NCBI RefSeq assembly: GCF_000717335.1
Contig: NZ_JNYZ01000039.1
Location: 62,001-126,000, forward strand
DNA length: 64,000 bases
DNA from: Amycolatopsis jejuensis
GTDB lineage: Bacteria; Actinomycetota; Actinomycetes; Mycobacteriales; Pseudonocardiaceae
Direction of reading: 5' to 3'
This document shows, one piece after another, positions 24,330 to 32,504 of the stretch. Under the pieces are notes generated by a model that saw nothing but the letters and a program-made list of their open reading frames with translations, searched no databases and was not told where the DNA came from. Every line of letters begins with the position of its first letter. Position 1 is the stretch's first letter. The translations under genes were made by a program, and so were the position numbers.

Positions 24330-24958
24330 GCGGACGCCAACACCGGCCGCGTACGCCGAACACGCTCATCAAGATCGGTCAACGCCTGGTAGCCCGCCTC
24401 GGTGCCGGGCCGCCCGCCGTAGTGAACGTCGTCGAACAGCCGGGCCGCCGCGGTGAGGTCGGCGGCCAGATCGGGCAGGAGTTTCCCGGCTTCGGCGACA
24501 GCTTCGTCCGCGGTGCGGCCAGACCGGACGTCGAGCAACGCCCGCTCTTCCAAGCCCCGGACCAGCGCACGGAACCGTTCCCGCACGGCGTCGGCGAACT
24601 GCCCGCGTGCCGCGGCTTCCTCGGCCGCCCGGCGGTACTCGTCGGCGGTCTGCCGACGCCCGGTGAACACCTCGCCCGCCGACCGCGCAGTCCGGCCGAC
24701 CTTGCCCACCTGCAACCGCACCACCACGGCCAGCACGATCACGAGCCCGATCACCAGCAGCAGCCCGAGCGGACCGCCGGGGACCCCGGACAGCGCGTCC
24801 AGCAGGTCGGAAATCCGCTGGCCGAGCCACTCCATCACCTGCTGGACGACACCCGGCCGCGCCGCCGCGTACCCCGGGTCGCGCAGCTCCTCGATCGCCC
24901 GCAGGCGGGCGGGGTCCCGGTCGAGGTCGACCGGGACGTCGGTGAGGAGCAGGATCAC
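24326..24958 (-). CDS. DUF4129 domain protein
   Basis: A 210-aa protein with one central helix (about 60-83, GPLGLLLVIGLVIVLAVVVRL) and a C-terminal DUF4129 helical domain (EYRRAAEEAAARGQFADAVRERFRALVRGLEER; DEAVAEAGKLLPDLAADLTAAARLFDDVHYGGRP). The GTG start overlaps the stop of the upstream membrane protein (GTGA). DUF4129 is commonly found beside MoxR/DUF58. Biochemical role unknown. Confidence 0.87.
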   Translation of the reverse strand: MILLLTDVPVDLDRDPARLRAIEELRDPGYAAARPGVVQQVMEWLGQRISDLLDALSGVPGGPLGLLLVIGLVIVLAVVVRLQVGKVGRTARSAGEVFTGRRQTADEYRRAAEEAAARGQFADAVRERFRALVRGLEERALLDVRSGRTADEAVAEAGKLLPDLAADLTAAARLFDDVHYGGRPGTEAGYQALTDLDERVRRTRPVLASA

Positions 24959-26139
24959 CACGCCTGCGGCGGCTTGATGCCCGCCGCCCTGGCCAGTTCG
25001 ATGTCCATGCCCTCGCGGCGCATCCGCTGGTCGAGGTAGAGAACCACGGTGACCAGCGCGATGAACGGCGCGACGATCGTCGACGCGATCACCGTGCCTG
25101 CCGACTGCAGCACGAGCCCGCCGGTGGTCATCTCCGGAACGGTCGCCTGCGGGTCGAACAGCCCGCTGAACGCACCCGAGGAGAAACTGAACGGAAGCCC
25201 GATGATCGTCCGGATGATCCAGCCGATCACCTCGGCGAGCAGCAGCACGCCGAACACGCGCCAGAACGCACCGGCCACGAGCTGGCGCGACCGCGAGAAC
25301 GCCTGCCCGATCGTGCCGCGTTCCAGCACCAGCGCCGGGCTGGCGAGCGACCAGAACACGTACGGCAGCACCGCGGGCAGCAGGCAGAACGCCGCCGCGA
25401 CGATCGTGGCCACCGTGTACAGCACGGTCACCGCCAGCAGCGGCAGCAACCGCGGCGCGACCTCGCGCATGGCCGAACCGAAATCGACCGGACGGCCCAG
25501 CACCGCCTTGCCCATCACCACGGTGAAGAACCCGGTGAGGAAAGTCTGGGTGAGCATGGTGATCACCAGGGCCGGCAGCACCGCGATGAGCGTGGAGCCG
25601 AGGACGCTGTACAGCGCGTCGAGCTGCTGCTGTTCGGTGGCGGCCGGGCCGAGCTGCACGACCCGGTCGATCTTCGGCAGGAGCAGCAGCGACGCACCGA
25701 GGTTCAGCGCCCCGGCGATCACCGCGACGATCGCCGACATGCCCAGGATCAGCACCGGGTACCGGCGGATGGCGGTGATCGCGCCGTCGAGGATGTCCCC
25801 GACGTTCAGCGGCCGCAACGCAATCACCCCCGGTTTGCCGAGCCCGTCCGGGCTCCAGCCCTGCCGACCCTGCTGACCCTGAGGTCCGCCGGGGTAGTGC
25901 GGCAGCGGCTGCGGTCCCGGCTGCTGCCCGGGGGACTGCCATCCGCCGGGCTGCGGTGTCTCACCTGGGGTCGGCGGGGTGGACGCGCCGGATTGCGGCG
26001 AGTTTTGGCTTCCCGGCGGCGGATTCGCGGCCGACGGCGGCGTTGCGCCGGTGGATTCCGGTGGCTCGGGACGCGCGAACCCGCGGCTCGGGGTCGGCGT
26101 GTCGTCGCCGGGTCCGGGCGAACCGGGTGTGTCTGTCAT
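24955..26139 (-). CDS. Proline-rich multipass membrane protein (GDPD membrane-domain-like)
   Basis: A 394-aa protein: about 100 residues of Pro/Gly/Gln-rich cytoplasmic N-terminus, then GVIALRPLNVGDILDGAITAIRRYP, the signature leading into a six-helix domain like that of glycerophosphoryl diester phosphodiesterase membrane proteins (helices near 125-150, 175-200, 225-265, 285-305, 345-375). No catalytic phosphodiesterase domain is present. ATG 26139 is the first codon of the MoxR-cluster transcript, preceded by GAGGGG at a suitable distance. Confidence 0.78.
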   Translation of the reverse strand: MTDTPGSPGPGDDTPTPSRGFARPEPPESTGATPPSAANPPPGSQNSPQSGASTPPTPGETPQPGGWQSPGQQPGPQPLPHYPGGPQGQQGRQGWSPDGLGKPGVIALRPLNVGDILDGAITAIRRYPVLILGMSAIVAVIAGALNLGASLLLLPKIDRVVQLGPAATEQQQLDALYSVLGSTLIAVLPALVITMLTQTFLTGFFTVVMGKAVLGRPVDFGSAMREVAPRLLPLLAVTVLYTVATIVAAAFCLLPAVLPYVFWSLASPALVLERGTIGQAFSRSRQLVAGAFWRVFGVLLLAEVIGWIIRTIIGLPFSFSSGAFSGLFDPQATVPEMTTGGLVLQSAGTVIASTIVAPFIALVTVVLYLDQRMRREGMDIELARAAGIKPPQAW

Positions 26140-26337
26140 CGGAGCCCCTCGTCTGCACGGCCCTTCGGTTGCTGCCTGCACTCTTCCAGAGGCCTCCTTA
26201 CCCGGCCAGACCTGGGGTGACGTCCGGATGGGCCAAAGGTCGGCGGAAGTGCTGCAGCGGCCCCCGCGTCCCCCGATATGCTGAACGGCAAGCCGGGAGC
26301 CACCCGGCCCGCGCCGACACCCACCGGGACTGCCCTG

Positions 26338-27480
26338 ATGACGCAACCGCCCTACGGCAGAGTTCCGCCCCGCGGGACCGTTCAACCGCCGCCGGTGCCG
26401 GGACCCGGGCAGGGCGCGTACCAGGGCGCACCCGGTCCGCAGCAAGGTCCATACCAAGGCCCGCCGCCGCAGGGTCCACCGCCGGGACAGCCGCCGTGGC
26501 ACCAGCCGCCGTCCTACCCGGTGCCGCCGCGCAAGCCGACCGGGCTGATCATCGGCCTGTGCCTCGGTGCGGTCGCGGTGCTGGTACTCGGCGTGGTCGC
26601 GATCGTCGCGCTGAACCGCGGGTCGAGTGTCAGCAACGCAGGCTTCACCCCCGCTCCCGGCCCCACGTCGCCGTACGAGCTGCCGCCGAACAACGGGTCG
26701 GCGTCCACGTCGAGCGCGCCGACGTCGTCGCCGGGCCCGACCATCTCCAGCACCGGTCCGCACAAGATCCTCGAGCTGGCCAACCACCCGATCCTGCAGG
26801 ACCGGAACGCCGGTCTGCAGAACATGGTCTGCACCCTGCCGCCGTGGGTGAGCACACAGGACGGGGCAGAGGCGTTCTTCACCGCCGCGAGCAAATGCCT
26901 CGACGCGGTGTGGGGTCCGTTCCTCACCGCCTACCACCTGCCGTTCACCCCGCCCGCGCTGCACTTCCCGACCGGGCCGAGCTTCGACACCGAATGCGGC
27001 ACCATCCAGGTCGGCATCGCGACCGCGGCGTACTACTGCGAGAACAACCTGTACGTCCCGTTCAAGGGCCTGCAGACCGACCAGTACGGCAACAACCCCG
27101 GCGTCTACCTGGCGTTGTTCGCCCACGAGTACGGCCACCACGTGCAGGAGGTCGCGGGGATCATGGACGCCGCGTGGCAGAAGATCTACGCGGCGGGCCA
27201 GAACAGCCCCGAGGGCCTGGAAATGTCGCGCCGCAAGGAGTTGCAGGCGCAGTGTTTCTCCGGCATGTTCCTCGGCGCGCACGTCGACCGCGGCGGCACG
27301 GTCACCCGCGACATGTACAACAAAGCCTGGAACGACCAGGAAACCCGCGGGGACAACACGTCGAAGAGCCACGACCACGGCACCAACGCGCACTACGCAC
27401 AGTGGTGGCGGGCCGGGGCGAAGGACAACCGGATCGCCGACTGCAACACCTTCGCGGCGCCATCGTCGGCGGTCAGCTGA
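26338..27480 (+). CDS. Membrane-anchored neutral zinc metallopeptidase (YpfJ-like)
   Basis: A 380-aa protein: a Pro/Gln/Gly-rich cytoplasmic stretch (about 1-65), one helix (about 68-92, GLIIGLCLGAVAVLVLGVVAIVAL), a Ser/Pro/Thr linker, then an extracytoplasmic peptidase domain with the zinc motif HEYGHHVQE and the third-ligand region RRKELQAQCFSGMFLGAHV. It belongs to the putative neutral zinc metallopeptidase family. ATG 26338 (MTQPPYG) is preferred over ATG 26278, but neither has a strong ribosome site. The last 8 nt overlap the convergent neighbour. Confidence 0.85.
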   Translation: MTQPPYGRVPPRGTVQPPPVPGPGQGAYQGAPGPQQGPYQGPPPQGPPPGQPPWHQPPSYPVPPRKPTGLIIGLCLGAVAVLVLGVVAIVALNRGSSVSNAGFTPAPGPTSPYELPPNNGSASTSSAPTSSPGPTISSTGPHKILELANHPILQDRNAGLQNMVCTLPPWVSTQDGAEAFFTAASKCLDAVWGPFLTAYHLPFTPPALHFPTGPSFDTECGTIQVGIATAAYYCENNLYVPFKGLQTDQYGNNPGVYLALFAHEYGHHVQEVAGIMDAAWQKIYAAGQNSPEGLEMSRRKELQAQCFSGMFLGAHVDRGGTVTRDMYNKAWNDQETRGDNTSKSHDHGTNAHYAQWWRAGAKDNRIADCNTFAAPSSAVS

Positions 27481-27943
27481 GCAGCGCGAGCTTGCCGGAG
27501 CCGCGGATCACCAGGTAGGCGTACATTCCGCCGCAGAAGCACGCGAACACCAGCAGCACCAGCGCGATCGGGGCCCGCAGGTCCTGCGCGCCCGCCGTGC
27601 TGTCCGGCGTGGTGACCGCGATGGTGCCGTCGGCCGGCGCGTCGTCCGGCACGACGACCTGCAGGTGTTCGCCCTTGCCGTGTCCGCAGCTGTCGAGCGT
27701 GCCCTCACGGGGTTTGCCGCCGAGCTGGAAGGTGACCGTTTCGGCGGCTCCCGGCGCGGAACAGTCGGCGGCCTTGCTGACCTGCGCCGCGACCGAGGTG
27801 CCTGCGACCTTCGCGTGAATGCCGAACAGGCCCGGCCCGGCGAGCCACGCCAGCACCACGACGAGCACCCCGGCCGCGACCGGGATGCCCACCTGCAGCC
27901 ACCGCGTGATGGCGCTCTTCTCCGGAGGGGCGGAAACCTGCAC
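27473..27943 (-). CDS. Small two-helix membrane protein, unknown function
   Basis: A 156-aa protein with a helix at about 16-36 (QVGIPVAAGVLVVVLAWLAG), an extracytoplasmic region of about 85 residues carrying two cysteines (ADCSAPG and DSCGHGKG) that could form a disulfide, and a C-terminal helix (about 124-146, PIALVLLVFACFCGGMYAYLV). No family was recognised. Codon use matches its neighbours and the frame is fully open, so it is probably a real gene. The start GTG 27943 lacks a clear ribosome site. Confidence 0.65.
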   Translation of the reverse strand: MQVSAPPEKSAITRWLQVGIPVAAGVLVVVLAWLAGPGLFGIHAKVAGTSVAAQVSKAADCSAPGAAETVTFQLGGKPREGTLDSCGHGKGEHLQVVVPDDAPADGTIAVTTPDSTAGAQDLRAPIALVLLVFACFCGGMYAYLVIRGSGKLALLS

Positions 27944-28008
27944 ATGGCCATGCTTCCAGATCCCCCTGGTAAAACCCAGTGAGGTGCCCGCGTCCGGGGG
28001 ACCCCGGG

Positions 28009-29091
28009 TCAGCGCTCGACCTGGTCGTTCTGGGTGACCTTCTTGACGTACAGCAGCCGGTCGCCCGGTTCGATCGCGTCGGCCTGCGGGGCGTCCACCC
28101 GGTAGAGGATGCCGTCGCGGACCACGCCGAGCACGATGTCCGGCAGGTGCCGCGGCGAGCCGCCCTCCTCGCTCGGTTCCACGCTGCGCTCGGCGATCGC
28201 CAGTCCGGACTCCGGGGTGAGCAGGTCCTCGACCATGTCCACCACGAGCGGGCTCGCCGTCGCCATGCCGAGCAGCCGTCCCGCCGTCTCGCTGGACACC
28301 ACGACCTGGTTGGCGCCGGACTGCTTGAGCAGGTGGACGTTCTCCGCCTCCCGCACCGACGCCACGATGTGCGCCTTGGGAGCCAGCTCGCGCGCGGTGA
28401 GCGTGACCAGCACCGCGGTGTCGTCGCGGTTCGGCGCGACCACCACTGCCCGCGCGTGCTGCACCCCCGCGACGCGCAGCACGTCTGCTCTGGTCGCCGA
28501 CCCGTGCACGGTCACCAGGCCGAGCGCGCTCGCCGCGTCGAGGGCCTGCTGGTCGGTGTCGACGATCACGACGCGGTTGGCCTGCAGCTCCTCGTCGCCG
28601 AGCAGCGCGTTGACGGCCGAGCGGCCCTTCGTGCCGAATCCGACGACGACGGTGTGGTCACGCACCTTCGTCCTCCACTTCTGGATCTTGAACGCCTGCC
28701 GGGAGCGCTCGGTGAGCACCTCCAGGGTCGTCCCGACGAGCACGATGAGGAAGAGCACCCGCAGCGGCGTGATCACGACGACGTTCACCAGCCGCGCGGA
28801 CGCCGTGGCCGGGGCGATGTCGCCGTAGCCGGTGGTCGAGAGCGAGACGGTGGAGTAGTAGATGGCGTCGAGGAAGGACACCCCGTCGCCGTTCGCGTCG
28901 CGGTAGCCGTCGCGGTCGAGGTACACGATCAGCACCGTGGCGGTGAGCGCGAGCAGCGCGCCGATGATCCGCTTGACGATCGATCGCATCGGGCTGACGG
29001 TGAGTTCCGGCATCCGGATCACGCCGACGAGCTCGTGGTCGGGCCGGTCGTTCAGCCGGACGTTCAGGGGCAGCCGCCTCAGGGCCTTCAT
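28009..29091 (-). CDS. Two-helix K+ channel with TrkA-N (RCK) domain
   Basis: A 360-aa potassium channel. Two helices flank a pore loop with the selectivity filter TTGYGD (about residue 86). The cytosolic RCK domain has a Rossmann nucleotide-binding loop (VVVGFGTKGRSAVNALL) and the acidic VIVDTDQQALDAAS strand end; a TrkA-C domain follows at about 270-345. It resembles M. tuberculosis Rv3200c, which occupies the same place between nudC and adnB (recalled); here the MoxR and other clusters lie between it and nudC. Confidence 0.9.
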   Translation of the reverse strand: MKALRRLPLNVRLNDRPDHELVGVIRMPELTVSPMRSIVKRIIGALLALTATVLIVYLDRDGYRDANGDGVSFLDAIYYSTVSLSTTGYGDIAPATASARLVNVVVITPLRVLFLIVLVGTTLEVLTERSRQAFKIQKWRTKVRDHTVVVGFGTKGRSAVNALLGDEELQANRVVIVDTDQQALDAASALGLVTVHGSATRADVLRVAGVQHARAVVVAPNRDDTAVLVTLTARELAPKAHIVASVREAENVHLLKQSGANQVVVSSETAGRLLGMATASPLVVDMVEDLLTPESGLAIAERSVEPSEEGGSPRHLPDIVLGVVRDGILYRVDAPQADAIEPGDRLLYVKKVTQNDQVER

Positions 29092-29153
29092 GCACCGGCT
29101 CCCCGCGGGTGTTCGGCGTCACTCACAGCGGCGAGGATAGCCCAAATCCGGCC

Positions 29154-32100
29154 TCACTCGCGCGGTACAGCCCGCAGCAGGTTTCGCAGGCCCTCCGCGT
29201 CCAGCAGATCCGCCGGGCGCAAAGTGTGGTCGTGTCGCACATAGTGGAATGCCGCGCGCACGCGTTCCACCGGGATTTTGCGCAGCGCTGCCCAAGCCAG
29301 CCGGTACGCGCCGAGCTGAACGGCCAGCGCGGGCAGCCGTTCTGCGGAAGGTACGGCGCCGGTCTTCCAGTCCACCACGGTCCAGCCGCCATCGGGGTCG
29401 GCATACACCGCATCCATCCGGCCGCGCACGGTGATTCCCTCCACGTCCGCGGAGAACGGCACCTCGACGGCAATGGGGACGCGGTCGGCCCATTCGCTTT
29501 GTTCGAATGCGGCCTGCAGGTCTTCGAATTCGGTGTCCGGGGCTTCGCCGATATCGGCCGCGCCGGGGAGATCGTCGATTTCCAGCAATCGGTCACCGGC
29601 GAATCGTTGTTCCAGCCAGCTGTGGAAGGCGGTGCCGCGGCGGGCGAAGGTATTGGGCGGCAACGGAAGTGGGCGGCGCAGGCGTTGCGCAAGGGCGTCT
29701 GCATCGGACGCCAGGTCGACCAGCTGGCTCACGCTCAGCTGTGCGGGCAGGGCAACTCGGTCCACAGTGGACTGGGCGCGGGCGCGTTCGGCGAGCAGGA
29801 CGTCGGTGTCGGCGGCCCAGCCGTCGGGATCTTCCGGGTCCACGACGTCCTCGTCCTCGGTGGGGAAGTATTCTTCGTCCTCCGGTTCGGGTTCGGGGGG
29901 CAGGGGGATTTCGTCGTCGTCGGCTGCCGGTTCTGGCTCGGGTTCTGGTTCTGGTTCTGGTTTTAGCCCGGCCATTTCGGATTGGACCAGTTCGACGCCG
30001 GTGACGACCCCGGACCGCCGGTCCCCCAGCGGGTCCACCGGCCACTGCGCGGTGCGGGAATCGGCGACGAGCGGGTTTTCGCTGTCCTCCTCCGGTTCGT
30101 CGGCCCAGGCGTCGAGCACGCCGAGTGGCGGGTCGGCCTCGCGCATCACGTCGGCGATTTCGGAAAGGAAGATCGACGGCCCCTTGGCGCGGGTACTGCT
30201 TTCGTTCCACCAATGCCCGGAAATGAGCAACGCACGTTCGGAACGGGTGAGCGCGACGTAACACAGCCGTCGTTCCTCGTCGGCTTCGCGCGCGACGAAC
30301 CCTTCCTCGTGAAGTTCCAGCGCCTCCTGTACTTCCTTGCGGTCAAAGCCTTCGGCTACCTGCAGTTTCGGCAGGTCGGCCGCGTCGCCCCGGAGGTGCG
30401 CAGGCAGCGCGGTGGAAGTACGCAACCACGACGACGACCGGCGTTTACCCGGGAACACTTCCGCGACCAAATGCGGTACCGCCACTACCTCCCATTCCAG
30501 GCCTTTCGCGGAGTGGACGGTGAGGACCTGCACCCGATCCGGTACCACCTGTACCTCACCCGGGGTAAGACCGTCTTCCGCGTGTACTGCGGTGTTCAGA
30601 TAGTCCACAAAGGACAGCAGGGTCGCGGTCGGCGCGGTTTCCGCATAGTCGGTGACCACTTCGGCGAACGCGTCGAGATGCGCCCGTCCGGCCGAACCCG
30701 GGCGGGCGAGGGATTCGACGTCGAGCAAAAGCGTGCGTTCGACGTCGGCCACCAATTCGGGTAACGATTGGTCCAGCCTCCGGCGTAATGCCGTCAATTC
30801 TGCGCCGAGGCGGCGGATCCGGCGATATCCGTCCGCGGAATACCGTTCCGGCGCACCGGGCTCGTCGACGGCGTCGATCAATCCGGCCTGCTCCGCGCGT
30901 TCGGTGACCAGCACCGGTTCGTCGCTGCCGTCCGCGCGCGGCTCGGGCGTGTTGAGTTCGTTGGCCCGCCGCCACAACGCCGCGACATCGGCCGCCGCGA
31001 TCCGCCAGCGCGAACCGGTGAGCAGGCGGGCGGCTGCGCTTCCGGCCAGCGGGTCGGCCAGCACCCGCAGCGTGGACACCAGGTCGGCGACTTCCGGTTC
31101 GTCGAGCAGGCCACCGAGCCCGACGACCTCCACCGGCAGCCCGCGCGCCCGCATTTCCGCCGCGATCGGCGCCATGTCCGCGCGACGGCGGACGAGCACC
31201 GCGGCACTCGGCGGTTTCCCGGTTTCCTCTTTCTCCGAATGCCAGCGGCGCGCCATCGCATCGGCGACCCATTCGCGTTCCGCCCGCACGTCAGGGAGCA
31301 GGGCGACCGCGATATCGGCCGGGCCCGCGCCATCCCGTGCGCGAAGTCTTGCGACACCAAGTCCCCGCTGGCGCAACGGTTCCGAAATCGCGTTGGCGAG
31401 TTCCAGGATTTCCGGTGGATTGCGGAAGCTGGTGAGCAACCCGAATTCGTGCGCGGTTTGTTTTTCCTGGCGGGGGAAGTCCGTCGTGAACCTCGGCAGG
31501 TTGGCCGCACTCGCGCCGCGCCAGCCGTAAATCGCCTGTGCCGGGTCACCGACCGCGGTCACCGGCATCGGCGGATGGTCCACCCCACCGAACAACGACC
31601 GCAGCAACACCCGTTGCGCGTGGCCGGTGTCCTGGTATTCGTCCAGCAGCACAGCGCCGTATCGCTCACGTTCTCCGGTGACCACCGCGGGGTAACCGTC
31701 GGCCAGCTGCGCGGCCAGCGACATCTGGTCCGCGAAATCGAGCGCACCCTCGGCCCGCTTACGCCGGTGGTAATCCTCGACCAGCGGAAGCAGCGCGAGT
31801 CGAAACCGTTGCGCGGCAAGAACGTCCTGCAACTTCACCGGCAACGAAGCCCGTTGTCCCTTGGCCCGTGGCGCGTTTTCGATGATCTCGCACAGCCATT
31901 CCGTGTACTGTGCAAGTTTCTCGATGGAGATCAGGTGTTCGCCGAGCTCCCCGGCCAGCGCGAGGAGCTGCGCGGTGACCGTCGGCGGTACGCGGTCGGT
32001 GTCCAGGTCGTTGTCCCAAGTGGACACGACACGGTGGGCAAGCTGCCAGGATGACGTCTCCGACAGCAATCTGACCCCCGGCTGCACCGGAAGCCGTAGA

Positions 32101-32504
32101 CCATGTTCAGACAGCAATCGTCCGGCATAAGCATGGTACGTAAGCACTGTCGGCTCGCCTGCGACCACAGTGGACCGCAACGCCCCGGACGGATCGATCC
32201 GCTCCAGCAGTCCCGAACCGGCGAGCCGCCGCAGCCGCGCGCGCACCCGTTCGCCGAGCTGCCTCGCGGCCTTGCGGGTGAAGGTGAGACCCAGCACGCG
32301 TTCCGGGCTCACGATTCCGTTGGCTACCAACCACACCACGCGCGCGGCCATGGTTTCGGTTTTCCCCGCGCCCGCACCCGCGACCACCAGCGACGGCTCG
32401 ACCGGGGACGCAATCACCGTCGCCTGCTCGGGTGTCGGTCGGTGCAAACCCAGGGCGTCGGCCATTTCCGCAGGTCCGACCGGGTTGGTGACGAGCGGAC
32501 TCAC
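29154..32504 (-). CDS. adnB: AdnB, UvrD-like helicase-nuclease subunit
   Basis: AdnAB is the actinobacterial double-strand-break resection motor-nuclease. This 1116-aa subunit has an intact helicase: Walker A AGAGAGKT (about residue 45), motif Ia LTFTRKAARQLGERV, Walker B VLLDEYQDT, motif III GDPAQAIYGWRGA, and late motifs VQVLTVHSAKGLEWEVV and YVALTRSERALLI. A RecB-like nuclease domain follows (RRGTAFHSWLEQRF; WTVVDWKTG). Between them is an acidic linker with a Pro-Glu repeat. The start is GTG 32504, forming a GTGA overlap with adnA. A perfect 13-bp palindrome lies at 29760-29772. Confidence 0.92.
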   Translation of the reverse strand: MSPLVTNPVGPAEMADALGLHRPTPEQATVIASPVEPSLVVAGAGAGKTETMAARVVWLVANGIVSPERVLGLTFTRKAARQLGERVRARLRRLAGSGLLERIDPSGALRSTVVAGEPTVLTYHAYAGRLLSEHGLRLPVQPGVRLLSETSSWQLAHRVVSTWDNDLDTDRVPPTVTAQLLALAGELGEHLISIEKLAQYTEWLCEIIENAPRAKGQRASLPVKLQDVLAAQRFRLALLPLVEDYHRRKRAEGALDFADQMSLAAQLADGYPAVVTGERERYGAVLLDEYQDTGHAQRVLLRSLFGGVDHPPMPVTAVGDPAQAIYGWRGASAANLPRFTTDFPRQEKQTAHEFGLLTSFRNPPEILELANAISEPLRQRGLGVARLRARDGAGPADIAVALLPDVRAEREWVADAMARRWHSEKEETGKPPSAAVLVRRRADMAPIAAEMRARGLPVEVVGLGGLLDEPEVADLVSTLRVLADPLAGSAAARLLTGSRWRIAAADVAALWRRANELNTPEPRADGSDEPVLVTERAEQAGLIDAVDEPGAPERYSADGYRRIRRLGAELTALRRRLDQSLPELVADVERTLLLDVESLARPGSAGRAHLDAFAEVVTDYAETAPTATLLSFVDYLNTAVHAEDGLTPGEVQVVPDRVQVLTVHSAKGLEWEVVAVPHLVAEVFPGKRRSSSWLRTSTALPAHLRGDAADLPKLQVAEGFDRKEVQEALELHEEGFVAREADEERRLCYVALTRSERALLISGHWWNESSTRAKGPSIFLSEIADVMREADPPLGVLDAWADEPEEDSENPLVADSRTAQWPVDPLGDRRSGVVTGVELVQSEMAGLKPEPEPEPEPEPAADDDEIPLPPEPEPEDEEYFPTEDEDVVDPEDPDGWAADTDVLLAERARAQSTVDRVALPAQLSVSQLVDLASDADALAQRLRRPLPLPPNTFARRGTAFHSWLEQRFAGDRLLEIDDLPGAADIGEAPDTEFEDLQAAFEQSEWADRVPIAVEVPFSADVEGITVRGRMDAVYADPDGGWTVVDWKTGAVPSAERLPALAVQLGAYRLAWAALRKIPVERVRAAFHYVRHDHTLRPADLLDAEGLRNLLRAVPRE
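29760..29772. repeat. Dispersed 13-bp palindrome, perfect copy
   Basis: GTCCACAGTGGAC within adnB, coding Ser-Thr-Val-Asp (TCC ACT GTG GAC) on the minus strand. See findings. Confidence 0.75.
29929..29964. repeat. Hexanucleotide microsatellite coding Pro-Glu repeats in adnB
   Basis: Repeats of GGTTCT (plus strand), with one GGCTCG variant, encode a run of Pro-Glu pairs on the minus strand. Related GGTTCG units at 29883-29894 encode a second, shorter run. The repeat lies in the acidic linker between the helicase and nuclease domains of AdnB, so copy-number change would alter linker length without shifting the frame. Confidence 0.8.

Noticed and set aside
27959..28008. CCGGGG-ga-CCCCGG dyad in the gap before the K+ channel stop
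   Set aside because: Too short a stem in GC-rich sequence to call a terminator with confidence.
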